Source: VXYK01 sp965214565 (GTDB lineage Bacteria; Actinomycetota; Acidimicrobiia; Acidimicrobiales; Aldehydirespiratoraceae). Taken from it: 64,000 nucleotides of DNA. Location of the stretch: positions 744,001-808,000 of the forward strand of contig OZ243951.1 of NCBI GenBank assembly GCA_965214565.1, written 5' to 3'. The position numbers and the translations under genes were made by a program. The notes below the pieces were generated by a model. The model did not search any database, was not told the origin of the DNA, and worked only from the letters and a program-made list of their open reading frames with translations. Shown here in pieces: positions 32,194 to 40,863 of the stretch; the first letter of the stretch is position 1, and every line of letters starts with the position of its first letter.

Positions 32194-35100
32194 TCACTGG
32201 CTGAGGGCGCGGAACTGCGCCAGCAACTCGTCGATGCGGTCTTGGGCGCCAGCCCAGGCACTGCGTTGCGGCGGGTCGGCGGCCAACGCCTCCTGCGACA
32301 GGCGGAACTGACGATCCAGTTCGGTGAGCAAGTCCACGAGGTTGTCGGGAAGTTCATCACCCGCGACAGGCGGATCGTCGGGGTCGGAGGCCTGGTCAGG
32401 GCCTGACGTGTCGTCAGGGTCAGGTGTTGCGGGACGGTCAACAACATCGTCGCCATCCTCGGCGCCAACATCTGGACCTACACCGTTAACGTCGCCCAGG
32501 GCAACTCCGACGACATCGGAGAAGTCCTCCCCTGGGAACAGCTGCTGCAAGGCCTCGTTGAGGTTTCGGCCAATGCCGATCTGCTGAGTCTCACCGACGA
32601 TCGCGGCGATCACGAACTCCAGATTCGGAACGCTCGTGCCTTCCGCCGAGACGTACAACGAACGAACCCACAGAATCGAGTCGTCGATCGGCAGCATTAC
32701 GAGATCGCTGAAATCAACTTGGGAGCCGGCCTGATCCAACAGGGTGAGCTGGGTGGTGATCTCCTGGGTCTGGGCGATGCCTGAAGCCACCAGGACCGGG
32801 CCCGGCGCGTTCGAGTTCGTCAGCTCGTAGGTGACCAGTCGAGACGATCCGTCAGCACGCGTCTCACCCACCATGAATGCTTCAAGTTCCTTGCGGTCGT
32901 CGTTCTCGTCGAACGGGACGAACGATCGGAGCGTGACGAACGACGGATCGTCCTCGCCCGGCAACTGCAACAGGGTGTAGTAGGGACTGACCCGCTGTTC
33001 ACGGAAGCTGACGATCCCCTGCTCGTCAGTCGACGACTCGATAGTCCCGCCAGCCGAGACCGATCGGCCCGGATCCTGGGCCACTGCCCAGCGTTCGGTA
33101 CCGACGAGCAGGCTCACAGGATTCTCGATCTGGTAGGTCGAATACATGTTGGTCTGAACCCGGAACAGGTCTTGGGGGTAACGCAGATGCTCCTTCAACT
33201 CATCGGGCATTTCCGAGAAGTCGCTGAACAGGCTCGGGAAGGCTGATCGCCAGGCCTCGATTATCGGGTCCTCAACCGGCATCACGTAGAACGCCACATC
33301 ACCGTCGTAGGAGTCGACCACGGCCTTCACCGAGTTGCGCACATAGTTGAAGCGGGGACCGGCCAAACCACCGCTCCGCAGCCTGTCGTTCTCAGACCGC
33401 TGCGAGTACGGGTACTTGTCGGTCGTGGTGTAGGCGTCGATCACATAATGGATACGTCCGTCGAGGATCACCGGGTACACGTCGCTGTCGTACTCGAGGA
33501 ACGGCGCAAGCTTCTCCACCCGCTCACGCACGTCACGCACATAGATCACGCGGGTTTCGCTCTGGATGAAGTTGGATATCAGCGGCTCGATCTGGCCGAA
33601 GCGCAGCGCGAACGCCAGCTGACGCACGATCCCACCGATCCCGACCCCAGCCGAGCCGTCGTAGTTGCCGAGGACGTCGCCGCCGTCGTTGGCGACGAAG
33701 TCGACCTCGTCAACGGTCGTACCCACCAGGGAGTATCCGCCCATTTCCTCGCCGTGGTAGATCTGCGGCACCCCAAAATCGAGGTCGATCGAGTCGTCGA
33801 CCTCGTTGGTGATTGTGGACACCAGGAAGTCCGGACGCCCCTCGTCGGTCGTTGCGTTGGCACTGGCGAGGGCCAGACCGTAACCGTGCGTGACACGGAC
33901 ATGCTGCCTCTCCCAGTTGGCTGAGTCCTCACCCTTGAGCTCGCGCGCACCCAGGATCACCTGGCGCAGTTCACCGTCGACCACGTACCGGTCTGTGTCG
34001 AGCGTCGGCTCGAGCGCTCCCGACTCCGGGATCGCATCCTGCCCGAGGAACCGATAGAAGCCGCGTTCGGCCTGAAAGCGTTCAAAGGTCGGATGAACCG
34101 TGACCGGATCAAGGACCCGGGCATTCTGGACAGTCACCGCGTTGTCGCGGATCTGCTCCGCCGTGAGGTTCTCGGAATACTCGAACGGGGTGACGGCCAT
34201 GCCGTCGAGACCGAACGCGTGACGGGTGGCTTCGATGTTGCGTTCCGCGAAATCCTGTTCGCGGGTGGTCTCATTGGGGTCGACCTGAAACCGCTGCACG
34301 AAAGCCGGGTAGATGCCACCCACCACAATCGCCACGAACGCCCAGAGCCCGACAGCAAGTACCGGAAGGGTCCAGCCCCTTCGCCACAGGTTGACGACCA
34401 ACAACACGACTGCACACAACGAGATGGCTATCAGCAGATACAACGCTGGAAGCTGGGCATTGACATCGGTGTAGAACGCCCCGTCGAGTACACCGCGGGT
34501 GGAAGTCGTCAACTCGTATCGGGCCAACCAGTAGTCCAGCGCCTTGATGACGGCCAGAACCGCCAGAATCGCCGAGAGATGCACTTTCACGATCGGCTTG
34601 GCCCGTTCGCCCCCGATCACGCTGACACGGACCGATCCGTTGAGGTAGTGCGAGATCGCGGTGACGATCAACATGATTACAAAAGCCGCAAAGGCCCAGC
34701 CGACCACATAGCTCAAGAACGGCAGTTGGAAGACGTAGAACCCGATGTCGGCACCGAACTGGGGATCGGAGATCCCGAACTCCTTGCGGTTGACGAAGAG
34801 CAGCCATTCCTCCCACTGGCTGGGCACCCCCGCCGCGGCGAGCAGCGCAAAGACGAACGAAATGACCGTGCGCAACAGGAAGTAGCGCCCCCCGACGGTG
34901 GCGTGGTAGCGGGAAATCAACTCCTCTTCGGGACCGGGAGGTCTGTGCGTGGGAGCGCTGCGATCAGAGATGAAGAGGTTCAACCACATCAGCACGAAGA
35001 AGAACGCGCCGAATATCAACGTCAGGATGATCTTGGCACCGAGCACCTGGCGCCAGACCGAGGCACGGTTCAGCGCTTCGAACCACAGGTAGTCGGTGTA

Positions 35101-35229
35101 GAAGCTGGCTACTCCGCGCAGCGACAACAGACCGATGATCAGAGCGGCTACAACTACAAGGGCGATCATCCGTCCGTTTCGACGGAACCGTCCACGTCGT
35201 GGATTAAGAATGTCCTCAACCTCAGCCAT
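32194..35229 (-). CDS. UPF0182-family large membrane protein
   Basis: 1011 residues from ATG 35229 (TTG 35232 adjacent). The N-terminal third has seven or so membrane helices (MIALVVVAALIIGLLSLRG, IILTLIFGAFFFVLMWLNLF, FLSYVVGWAFAAFVIMLIV and others). It is followed by a large soluble part with the UPF0182 signature FVQRFQVDPNETTREQDFAERNIEATRHAFGL and VHPTFERFQ. The end is an acidic Pro/Asp-rich linker (about 915-965) and a final helical segment (LLTELDRQFRLSQEAL). These proteins are conserved across actinobacteria; their function is unknown. Length is typical. A TAGCCT box eight bases before the ATG may be its -10. Convergent with the DtxR-type gene. Confidence 0.92.
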   Translation of the reverse strand: MAEVEDILNPRRGRFRRNGRMIALVVVAALIIGLLSLRGVASFYTDYLWFEALNRASVWRQVLGAKIILTLIFGAFFFVLMWLNLFISDRSAPTHRPPGPEEELISRYHATVGGRYFLLRTVISFVFALLAAAGVPSQWEEWLLFVNRKEFGISDPQFGADIGFYVFQLPFLSYVVGWAFAAFVIMLIVTAISHYLNGSVRVSVIGGERAKPIVKVHLSAILAVLAVIKALDYWLARYELTTSTRGVLDGAFYTDVNAQLPALYLLIAISLCAVVLLVVNLWRRGWTLPVLAVGLWAFVAIVVGGIYPAFVQRFQVDPNETTREQDFAERNIEATRHAFGLDGMAVTPFEYSENLTAEQIRDNAVTVQNARVLDPVTVHPTFERFQAERGFYRFLGQDAIPESGALEPTLDTDRYVVDGELRQVILGARELKGEDSANWERQHVRVTHGYGLALASANATTDEGRPDFLVSTITNEVDDSIDLDFGVPQIYHGEEMGGYSLVGTTVDEVDFVANDGGDVLGNYDGSAGVGIGGIVRQLAFALRFGQIEPLISNFIQSETRVIYVRDVRERVEKLAPFLEYDSDVYPVILDGRIHYVIDAYTTTDKYPYSQRSENDRLRSGGLAGPRFNYVRNSVKAVVDSYDGDVAFYVMPVEDPIIEAWRSAFPSLFSDFSEMPDELKEHLRYPQDLFRVQTNMYSTYQIENPVSLLVGTERWAVAQDPGRSVSAGGTIESSTDEQGIVSFREQRVSPYYTLLQLPGEDDPSFVTLRSFVPFDENDDRKELEAFMVGETRADGSSRLVTYELTNSNAPGPVLVASGIAQTQEITTQLTLLDQAGSQVDFSDLVMLPIDDSILWVRSLYVSAEGTSVPNLEFVIAAIVGETQQIGIGRNLNEALQQLFPGEDFSDVVGVALGDVNGVGPDVGAEDGDDVVDRPATPDPDDTSGPDQASDPDDPPVAGDELPDNLVDLLTELDRQFRLSQEALAADPPQRSAWAGAQDRIDELLAQFRALSQ

Positions 35230-35273
35230 CAAAGGGAAGGCTAGCGGTCACAGGGCCTGACGCGAGCCTGCAC

Positions 35274-35292
35274 CCACCGATCCTCTCGGTGG
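35274..35292. other. 7-bp stem hairpin (CCACCGA/TCGGTGG)
   Basis: A perfect 7-bp GC-rich inverted repeat with a 5-base loop lies between the end of the DivIVA/MuF-like gene and the start of the UPF0182 gene, both minus strand. No T-run follows, so a simple intrinsic terminator is not supported; it could still be a weak terminator or an operator. Confidence 0.35.
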
Positions 35293-35390
35293 TCACAGCC
35301 AAATCTGCGAGATCAACCACACTATGCGCGGTGGAACCCGCAGATTTCGACCAAGACCGCCCAGACACACACCGGCCCGGTAGGTCCAGG

Positions 35391-37331
35391 CTAGGTCACC
35401 TCTATGCGGCATCTGCACCCGGGATGCGCAGGGGGGTACCGATCGCCCGTCGGGAACTTCTCGCCCGCCGCCACCTCACCGGCCAGCGCATTGTCAGCAC
35501 AGTCGGCCCCGCAGGAGCCACCGGGGTCGAGCACCCAGCGCACTGTCCGGTTCGCCTTGTCGTTGTTGGCTCTGTCGATCTTGACGAGGCCCTCGACAGC
35601 GACAGAAGCCGCCGACGCTGCTTCGTTCAAATTCCTCGAGCGAGCCTCGCGGTACAGTCCTCGCACCGCGTTCGAGAGTTCCTCCTCGCTGTCGAACCGC
35701 TCGGCAATGTCCGCGAGCCGCCGACGCACTGGTTCGAGCGCGATCTCATGGATGTTGGCCAACGCCGGAGCCAGATCGAGGTCTGAAGTGCCGCCGAGCG
35801 TGATGCACTGCTCTCGAAGCGCTGGTGTCGCCGCCTTGTCGTAGCAGGAGTTGTGACTCTGCTTTTCGTCGAGACTGGCTACCGCAGCCGCTCCGGAGCG
35901 ACGTATCCCATCAAGCAGAGACCCCTGTTCCTCAACGAGTACCCTCTTCATCGCCTTGGCAGCAGCAGCAGCGGCACGTTCGCGAACGTCATCGGCTGGA
36001 TCGGCCGGGGGATCGCCGTCCAGTGAATCGCCGTCCAGTGAATCGCCGTCCAGTGAATCGGCCACCGACACCGAATCACCGGCCGCTGCTGAAGCATCGA
36101 GAACGTCGGGCTCCCCTTCCTGGATCTCCTGCGCTTGCATCTCCTCGGGAGGCTCTGTGACGGACGCGGCCTCTTGAGAGACCTGCGGCCGGGGTTCGAG
36201 CTTCGGTTCCGCTGACGAGCGCGACCGGCGCAGACGAGCGAACACATCGCGGGCTCTGCCGGTAGGTTCGTCACTACCGGCCTCAGCGACAACTTCAGGC
36301 TCTGCTTCAGCCTCCGTTTCGGATTCAATCTCTGAGCTGGGGTCAGGGTCCTCAGGCTCCCCAAGTTCGTCAGGCTCTGCTTCGGGTTCCGGTTCGGTCT
36401 CAACTGACTCCGACTCCTGGGTTTCATCGGCTTCGGTCTCGCCGGCACCGGAACTGAGTGCATCCAGGTGGTCCAAGGCCTCCATTTCACCGGTTGTGAA
36501 AGTGTCGCCAATCGGGCCGGGGATCGGTGAATCAGAGACCAAAGGATGGTCCACAAGCCTCCCGGCTTCGATCTCGGCTTCAAGGTCATCAACAGTCGGC
36601 GACGGTTCTGAAGAAACCCGCAGGCCTGCACGATTGGCCGCCGACCGCGCCTCGGGCACAGAGGTCACGAGATCTTCGACAGCTGCGTCAAGATTTGCTT
36701 GAACCGTGGAGAGAGCTTCAAGCAGCCGATCCCGACCGGCTCGAAGCTGCTCAATCTGGCTACGCCCGGTCTGTCGCTTTCGGGCAAGGTCACGCAGTAT
36801 CCGCTCCCTTACCGTCTGCGCCTCATGGACCATCTCACGACCATGACTTCGGCTCTCCTCGACGATCTCGTCGGCTTCGAGGCGCGCGGCCTCGACCAGT
36901 TCAGAGGACTGGGCGGTTGCATCTGCGAGCACCGCTTCAGCGGCCGCCTGTGCCTCCCGGCTCATCGCCTCGGCTTCGCCCTCCGCTTTCTGGATCGTGC
37001 TCGTCGCCGCTTCGTGAGCCGCTTCAAGCACCCCACGGACCTCGACTCCAAGCATCTCGGTCACCCGACTAGCATCGGATTCGCCACGATCGGCTTGGGA
37101 GAGTTCGTTCATCCTCCCGGCCAATTCGTCGCAGAGTCTCTGCAACCGACGGATCTCCGATGCCGCCACTTGGAGCCGGGCACGCACCTCTGAGGGGTCG
37201 AAACCGCGTCTCACGACCGGGAAGTCGATCGACTCGATATCAGCCGCGTCGACCCCCTGATCGTTGAGCGATCCGCCAAATTGTGGCGCGTTCACAAAGT
37301 CGACGTCCGGCGTCTCCGTCACGCCCAACAT
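35391..37331 (-). CDS. DivIVA-like coiled-coil protein fused to a phage minor-head (MuF-like) C-terminal domain
   Basis: 646 residues from ATG 37331. Residues about 30-75 (DIESIDFPVVRRGFDPSEVRARLQVAASEI) are the DivIVA/Wag31-type start, followed by a long Ala/Glu-rich coiled coil to about residue 235. Residues about 240-460 are acidic and disordered (Glu/Pro/Ser), with three DSLDG units. The C-terminal 190 residues are folded: helices, then VRWVLDPGGSCGADCADNALAG...GDRYPPAHPGCRCRIEV. The C-x3-C...PPAHPGCRC ending is typical of phage head-morphogenesis/minor head proteins (Mu F, SPP1 gp7 type). No other phage gene is nearby. DivIVA proteins mark curved membrane and cell poles; the fused tail's role is unknown. 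60 bases before it lies the end of the PDZ-Lon gene. Confidence 0.75.
   Translation of the reverse strand: MLGVTETPDVDFVNAPQFGGSLNDQGVDAADIESIDFPVVRRGFDPSEVRARLQVAASEIRRLQRLCDELAGRMNELSQADRGESDASRVTEMLGVEVRGVLEAAHEAATSTIQKAEGEAEAMSREAQAAAEAVLADATAQSSELVEAARLEADEIVEESRSHGREMVHEAQTVRERILRDLARKRQTGRSQIEQLRAGRDRLLEALSTVQANLDAAVEDLVTSVPEARSAANRAGLRVSSEPSPTVDDLEAEIEAGRLVDHPLVSDSPIPGPIGDTFTTGEMEALDHLDALSSGAGETEADETQESESVETEPEPEAEPDELGEPEDPDPSSEIESETEAEAEPEVVAEAGSDEPTGRARDVFARLRRSRSSAEPKLEPRPQVSQEAASVTEPPEEMQAQEIQEGEPDVLDASAAAGDSVSVADSLDGDSLDGDSLDGDPPADPADDVRERAAAAAAKAMKRVLVEEQGSLLDGIRRSGAAAVASLDEKQSHNSCYDKAATPALREQCITLGGTSDLDLAPALANIHEIALEPVRRRLADIAERFDSEEELSNAVRGLYREARSRNLNEAASAASVAVEGLVKIDRANNDKANRTVRWVLDPGGSCGADCADNALAGEVAAGEKFPTGDRYPPAHPGCRCRIEVT
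36015..36059 (-). repeat. Three tandem 15-bp units coding for SLDGD
   Basis: Three perfect copies of a 15-base unit (starts 36015, 36030, 36045) encode consecutive SLDGD repeats in the disordered linker of the DivIVA-like protein. Copy-number change would be frame-neutral. Confidence 0.95.
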
Positions 37332-37434
37332 GGTAGAGCCCTGACCAGCGCCGATGGGGAATACCCCAACGATCAACGGTCAGGACGTCACGGTGCCTGA
37401 AGCGCGGCCCTAGATCAACCTCGGCGGTCTTGCA

Positions 37435-38625
37435 CTACGGGTTGATTCGGAGGTCGCCGGTGTCACCTCCAAGCTCAGCGAGCACCTCGATCGCCTCTTG
37501 GAGAGTCGACACCCCGAAGACTCTCATATCGCCAGCCTTGGCCTTCGCTTCTTCAAGCAGAGCCACTGGGACAATGAAGGCGACCGCGCCGGCGGAACGC
37601 GCCGCTACCGCCTTCTGGCCGACACCGCCGACGTTTCCGACAACGCCACCGACAAAGATCTGTCCCGTCACAGCTATCGGTTGGTTTCCGGTGAGCTCAC
37701 CCTCCGTCAACCAATCGATGACGGCTAGAGAGAACGCAAGTCCAGCCGAGGGTCCACCGGTTGAACCGGTATCAATCTCAACATCAATCCCCTGCGACAA
37801 ATCGTCGATTCGCGGAACGATCTCCCCGATACCGATGTAGGCGCCCCCCTCAAACCCCGAGGGGTGCTCACCCCAGACGATCGAGACGTCTCGAACTTCG
37901 AGCGTGTCGCCGTTCTCCACGGTCACAACGCCAGACTCTCCAGGGGTCTTTCGAATCAGCTGGTCGCGCAGAGACTGAAGCGAGCCGATCTCCACGCCGT
38001 CAACGGCAATGATCACATCGTCGACCGTCAGCAGGCCGTCAACCGGGCCACCACCGACAACGACGTTGAACCCCACTCCCGTCTCCTCGACAGGCACGCC
38101 GAGATACTCCAACGCAGCGGTGACTGCATCGTCTTTGGAACGGTTCATCATTTCGAGGTTGCGGGTGCGATTCTCCTGCCGAGTCAGGTCACCCAGAATG
38201 CGTTCGCGCGGTTGCAACTCGAAATCATCATTGAACTCGGCTTCAATCCACTCGAACACCGAGACATCGAGGTCGACGGCAACGGTGGTAAACAGAAACT
38301 CGCCTTGCGGCGGGTAACTGGGGCGCCCGCTGATCTCCACCCGGTCGCCGATGGACCGTGCCGAGCCCGGCCTCGTGACCGCCCCTCCCCGGTCGATCAG
38401 TGCCTGACCTGGAATGATCTGGCCCAGCGTCTCGGCTGGAACCACCAGACTCGCTCCACCGAGCCCGACCGCCAGCACCAGTCCACAAAGGCCCCCCTTC
38501 CACCAGGAGCGCCGCCGGGGAGGTCGCTTCAGCGGCGGAGGTGGGGGCAGCTCGAAGTCCTCGCCCGCCGCCGAGCCGTCCAGGTCGTACGGTAACGTTG
38601 GAACGGACGTGTTCACTTCAGTCAT
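37435..38625 (-). CDS. YlbL-type membrane-anchored PDZ-Lon (S16) protease
   Basis: 396 residues from ATG 38625. A Pro-rich cytoplasmic N-terminus is followed by one membrane helix (GGLCGLVLAVGLGGASLVV, about residues 45-63). A PDZ domain lies at about 190-260 (VDGLLTVDDVIIAVDGVEIGSLQSLRDQL). The Lon-type proteolytic domain has the catalytic Ser in STGGPSAGLAFSLAVIDWL and the catalytic Lys in VGGVGQKAVAARSAGA, so both members of the Ser-Lys dyad are present. No ATPase domain exists. Homologues act outside the membrane in quality control and, in Bacillus, in clearing a cell-division inhibitor. Stands divergent from the small membrane protein at 38716. Confidence 0.92.
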   Translation of the reverse strand: MTEVNTSVPTLPYDLDGSAAGEDFELPPPPPLKRPPRRRSWWKGGLCGLVLAVGLGGASLVVPAETLGQIIPGQALIDRGGAVTRPGSARSIGDRVEISGRPSYPPQGEFLFTTVAVDLDVSVFEWIEAEFNDDFELQPRERILGDLTRQENRTRNLEMMNRSKDDAVTAALEYLGVPVEETGVGFNVVVGGGPVDGLLTVDDVIIAVDGVEIGSLQSLRDQLIRKTPGESGVVTVENGDTLEVRDVSIVWGEHPSGFEGGAYIGIGEIVPRIDDLSQGIDVEIDTGSTGGPSAGLAFSLAVIDWLTEGELTGNQPIAVTGQIFVGGVVGNVGGVGQKAVAARSAGAVAFIVPVALLEEAKAKAGDMRVFGVSTLQEAIEVLAELGGDTGDLRINP

Positions 38626-38715
38626 CTTGTGTGTTCGTCCTAGCGACGGGGAATCTTGTTGGTCGCGCTGCGCGGCCAAGCTGGACACTTCAGCCTGCCA
38701 GAGCCAAGGCCAACT

Positions 38716-38973
38716 ATGACAGCGCCCAAAAGGTACGAACAATCCAATCAAGCATCCGAAGTGCTCGTGCGGGCACTGCGAGCGGTCGGGGTCCTGCGTC
38801 AACCGGTCCAACGTCCAGTCGTCGGGCCCAAGGCGTACGTTCGACTCTGGCAACGTCTGCGTTCGTTCCTAGTTCTGGTCGCGATTGTCGTCGGTCTGGG
38901 CATCGTCGTGGCGGTGGTCGTCGGTGTCATTGTTCTGGGACTCGCCTTCTTCTTGGAGAACGCGATCTCTTGA
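38716..38973 (+). CDS. Small single-helix membrane protein
   Basis: 85 residues from ATG 38716. The first 50 residues are basic (KRYEQSNQASEVLVRALRAVGVLRQPVQRPVV, YVRLWQRLR), then a hydrophobic helix of about 28 residues (FLVLVAIVVGLGIVVAVVVGVIVLGLAFFL) and a short end. No family recognised. It ends six bases before the HEAT-repeat gene, so the two are probably cotranscribed from the divergent region shared with the PDZ-Lon gene. Confidence 0.7.
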   Translation: MTAPKRYEQSNQASEVLVRALRAVGVLRQPVQRPVVGPKAYVRLWQRLRSFLVLVAIVVGLGIVVAVVVGVIVLGLAFFLENAIS

Positions 38974-38978
38974 GGGTC

Positions 38979-39647
38979 ATGGCTGCATCCGAGGACGCAC
39001 AACGACGACGGGCGGTCGCGTTGGCCGGCCATCAAGGCGACCCGGATACAGCCGAAGCAGCACAAACAGACCCCGACCCCAAAGTACGGATCGCCGCGCT
39101 CCGCTCTCTGGCGAAGCTGGGCGTGATCAGCGAGCACCAACTCAATCGAGCCCTTGACGATGCCGATCCGGCAGTTCGTATCGCCGCCCTCGAAATCGCT
39201 GCCAACCACTCGTTTCCCGGGCTTGAGCGGCTACTCGACGACCAAGACCCAATGGTCGTCGAGTCCGCCGCCTGGGCACTCGGAGAACGTGACACCACCA
39301 GCGACGAGATCATCGATCGCCTGTCTCAGGTCGCTCGCGATCATCCAGATCCCCTCGCCCGCGAGAGTGCCGTCGCGGCGCTCGGGGCAATCGGCGATGA
39401 ACGAGGCCTTCGGGCGATCCTTGACGCCACCCACGACAAGGTCGCAGTACGACGCCGGGCCATCATCGCGCTGGCCGCGTTCGAGGGAGTCGAGGTCTCC
39501 GACGCCTACCAGCGGGCGCGCCGAGACCGCGACCGTCAAGTCCGCGACGCAGTCGACGAACTGCTCGGACCCGTCGTCCCAGACCAGGGCCTAGCGGAAG
39601 AGCAAGCTAGAGCGACCGACGAACTGCGGGACTCAGCGATCCCGTGA
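38979..39647 (+). CDS. HEAT-repeat (PBS-lyase type) protein
   Basis: 222 residues from ATG 38979. At least five HEAT-like helix pairs can be read: DPKVRIAALRSLAKLG, DPAVRIAALEIAANH, DPMVVESAAWALGE, DPLARESAVAALGAIGD and HDKVAVRRRAIIALAAFEG, each beginning with the D-x-x-V-R-x-x-A pattern of PBS-lyase HEAT repeats. Such proteins serve as protein-binding scaffolds. No catalytic motif. The short membrane protein gene just upstream is probably in the same transcript and may anchor it. Its last 15 bases overlap the end of mreB on the other strand. Confidence 0.85.
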   Translation: MAASEDAQRRRAVALAGHQGDPDTAEAAQTDPDPKVRIAALRSLAKLGVISEHQLNRALDDADPAVRIAALEIAANHSFPGLERLLDDQDPMVVESAAWALGERDTTSDEIIDRLSQVARDHPDPLARESAVAALGAIGDERGLRAILDATHDKVAVRRRAIIALAAFEGVEVSDAYQRARRDRDRQVRDAVDELLGPVVPDQGLAEEQARATDELRDSAIP

Positions 39648-40652
39648 GCCGCTGCCTGATTTCATGAACATCACCTGCACCGACTCGTAGTGCTCAATCA
39701 CCCGACCCGCTCCGTAGGCGACGGCTTCCAGAGGCGAGTCCACCAACTGAACCCGGACCTTCGTCTCACGCGACAGCCTCTCGTCCATACCCCTCAACAT
39801 TCCACCTCCGCCGACTAGGTGAATGCCCTGCGTGATGAGATCCTGAGCCATTTCAGGGGGGGCTTGAGCCAAGCACGACAACACCGAGTCAACCATCGCG
39901 GCAACCGGCTCCTCGATCGCCCTGCGAACCTCCAGCGGTGTCAAGACGATTGTCTTTGGCAACCCGCTCATCATCTCGCGACCGCGTACCTCCGCATTGA
40001 CCTCATTGGCGGTAGGAGCAGCGGAACCCAAGACAATCTTGATGTCCTCGGCGGTCCGCTCCCCGATCGCAATTCCGTATTGACGACGAACATAGGCCTG
40101 CACCGCGCTGTCGATGTCGAAGGAGCCGACCCGAACCGCCTCAAGCGCCACCACCCCGCCAAGCGAGAGCAGCGCAGACTCTGTGGTTCCGCCGCCAATA
40201 TCAACGACCATGTTTCCGATCGGCTCGTTGATCGGGAGGTCGGCACCGATCGCGGCGGCAACCGGTTGTTCGATGAGCTGCGCATCGGCGGCTCCCGCCC
40301 CCCTGGCAGCATCAGTCACCGCTCGCCGTTCCACAGCGGTGATTGCAGAAGGCACGCAGATCACCACGCGAGGGCGATTGAGCCGGCTGACCCCCACCCT
40401 CTGCAGAAGCAGGCGGATCATTCGTTGCGTCACGTCGAAATCGGTGATCGCGCCCTGGCGAAGAGGACGCACTGCGACGATATGGCTCGGTGTTCGGCCG
40501 ATCATCTGCCAGGCCTCGCGGCCGGTGGCGAGCACCTTCTTGGAGCGGCTGTTGACCGCGATGACGGAGGGCTCGTTCAATACGATGCCTTCCCCCCGGG
40601 CATACACCAGTGTGTTGGCGGTGCCCAAGTCGATCGCCAGGTCACGTGCCAG
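39633..40652 (-). CDS. mreB: Rod-shape-determining protein MreB, probable CTG start
   Basis: 339 residues. The actin-fold ATP-binding motifs are present: LAIDLGTANTLVYARG (phosphate 1), MVVDIGGGTTESALLSLGG (phosphate 2) and IHLVGGGGMLRGMDERLSR (adenosine). The first usual start (TTG 40628) would cut off the conserved RDLAID strand; an in-frame stop lies at 40656-40658. The only start that keeps the strand and has a Shine-Dalgarno sequence (GAGGAG, seven bases upstream) is CTG 40652, giving (M)ARDLAIDLG. MreB polymers guide wall synthesis along the cell. Neither mreC nor mreD is next to it, which is unusual. It overlaps the small membrane protein gene upstream and is probably cotranscribed with it and moaE. 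Confidence 0.92.
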   Translation of the reverse strand: MARDLAIDLGTANTLVYARGEGIVLNEPSVIAVNSRSKKVLATGREAWQMIGRTPSHIVAVRPLRQGAITDFDVTQRMIRLLLQRVGVSRLNRPRVVICVPSAITAVERRAVTDAARGAGAADAQLIEQPVAAAIGADLPINEPIGNMVVDIGGGTTESALLSLGGVVALEAVRVGSFDIDSAVQAYVRRQYGIAIGERTAEDIKIVLGSAAPTANEVNAEVRGREMMSGLPKTIVLTPLEVRRAIEEPVAAMVDSVLSCLAQAPPEMAQDLITQGIHLVGGGGMLRGMDERLSRETKVRVQLVDSPLEAVAYGAGRVIEHYESVQVMFMKSGSGSRDR

Positions 40653-40863
40653 AACTCAACTCCTCGCCAGAGTCGGGTTCAAGGGTAACGATCCCGGTTG
40701 GTTGCTCAACCACCGGTGGTCGCTTTAGCGGCGCCAGCGCCTGCAAGTGCTCGTTGAAGGTGGGCGGTCGCGTAGTCCGGGCGCGATGCCACAACCACAG
40801 GATGAGCGAGCCGAGGATCGCTACCCCAACTGCCACAACAAGGAATCCGACCGCGCTGCTCAT
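40642..40863 (-). CDS. Small single-helix membrane protein between moaE and mreB
   Basis: 73 residues. One N-terminal membrane helix (AVGFLVVAVGVAILGSLILWLW), then WHRARTTRPPTFNEHLQALAPLKRPP and an acidic end. ATG 40863 overlaps the moaE stop (ATGA), and its own end overlaps the proposed mreB start, carrying the mreB Shine-Dalgarno sequence inside its last codons. No family recognised. The coupling to mreB suggests a link to morphogenesis, but this rests on position alone. Confidence 0.75.
   Translation of the reverse strand: MSSAVGFLVVAVGVAILGSLILWLWHRARTTRPPTFNEHLQALAPLKRPPVVEQPTGIVTLEPDSGEELSSGT

Noticed and set aside
36015..36059. 15-bp tandem repeats considered as a regulatory iteron array
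   Set aside because: They lie inside a coding frame and encode SLDGD units; no origin-like context is present.
37332..37376. Longer start of the DivIVA-like gene at 37376
   Set aside because: It adds 15 residues (MIVGVFPIGAGQGST) not expected before a DivIVA-type start, and ATG 37331 follows in frame.
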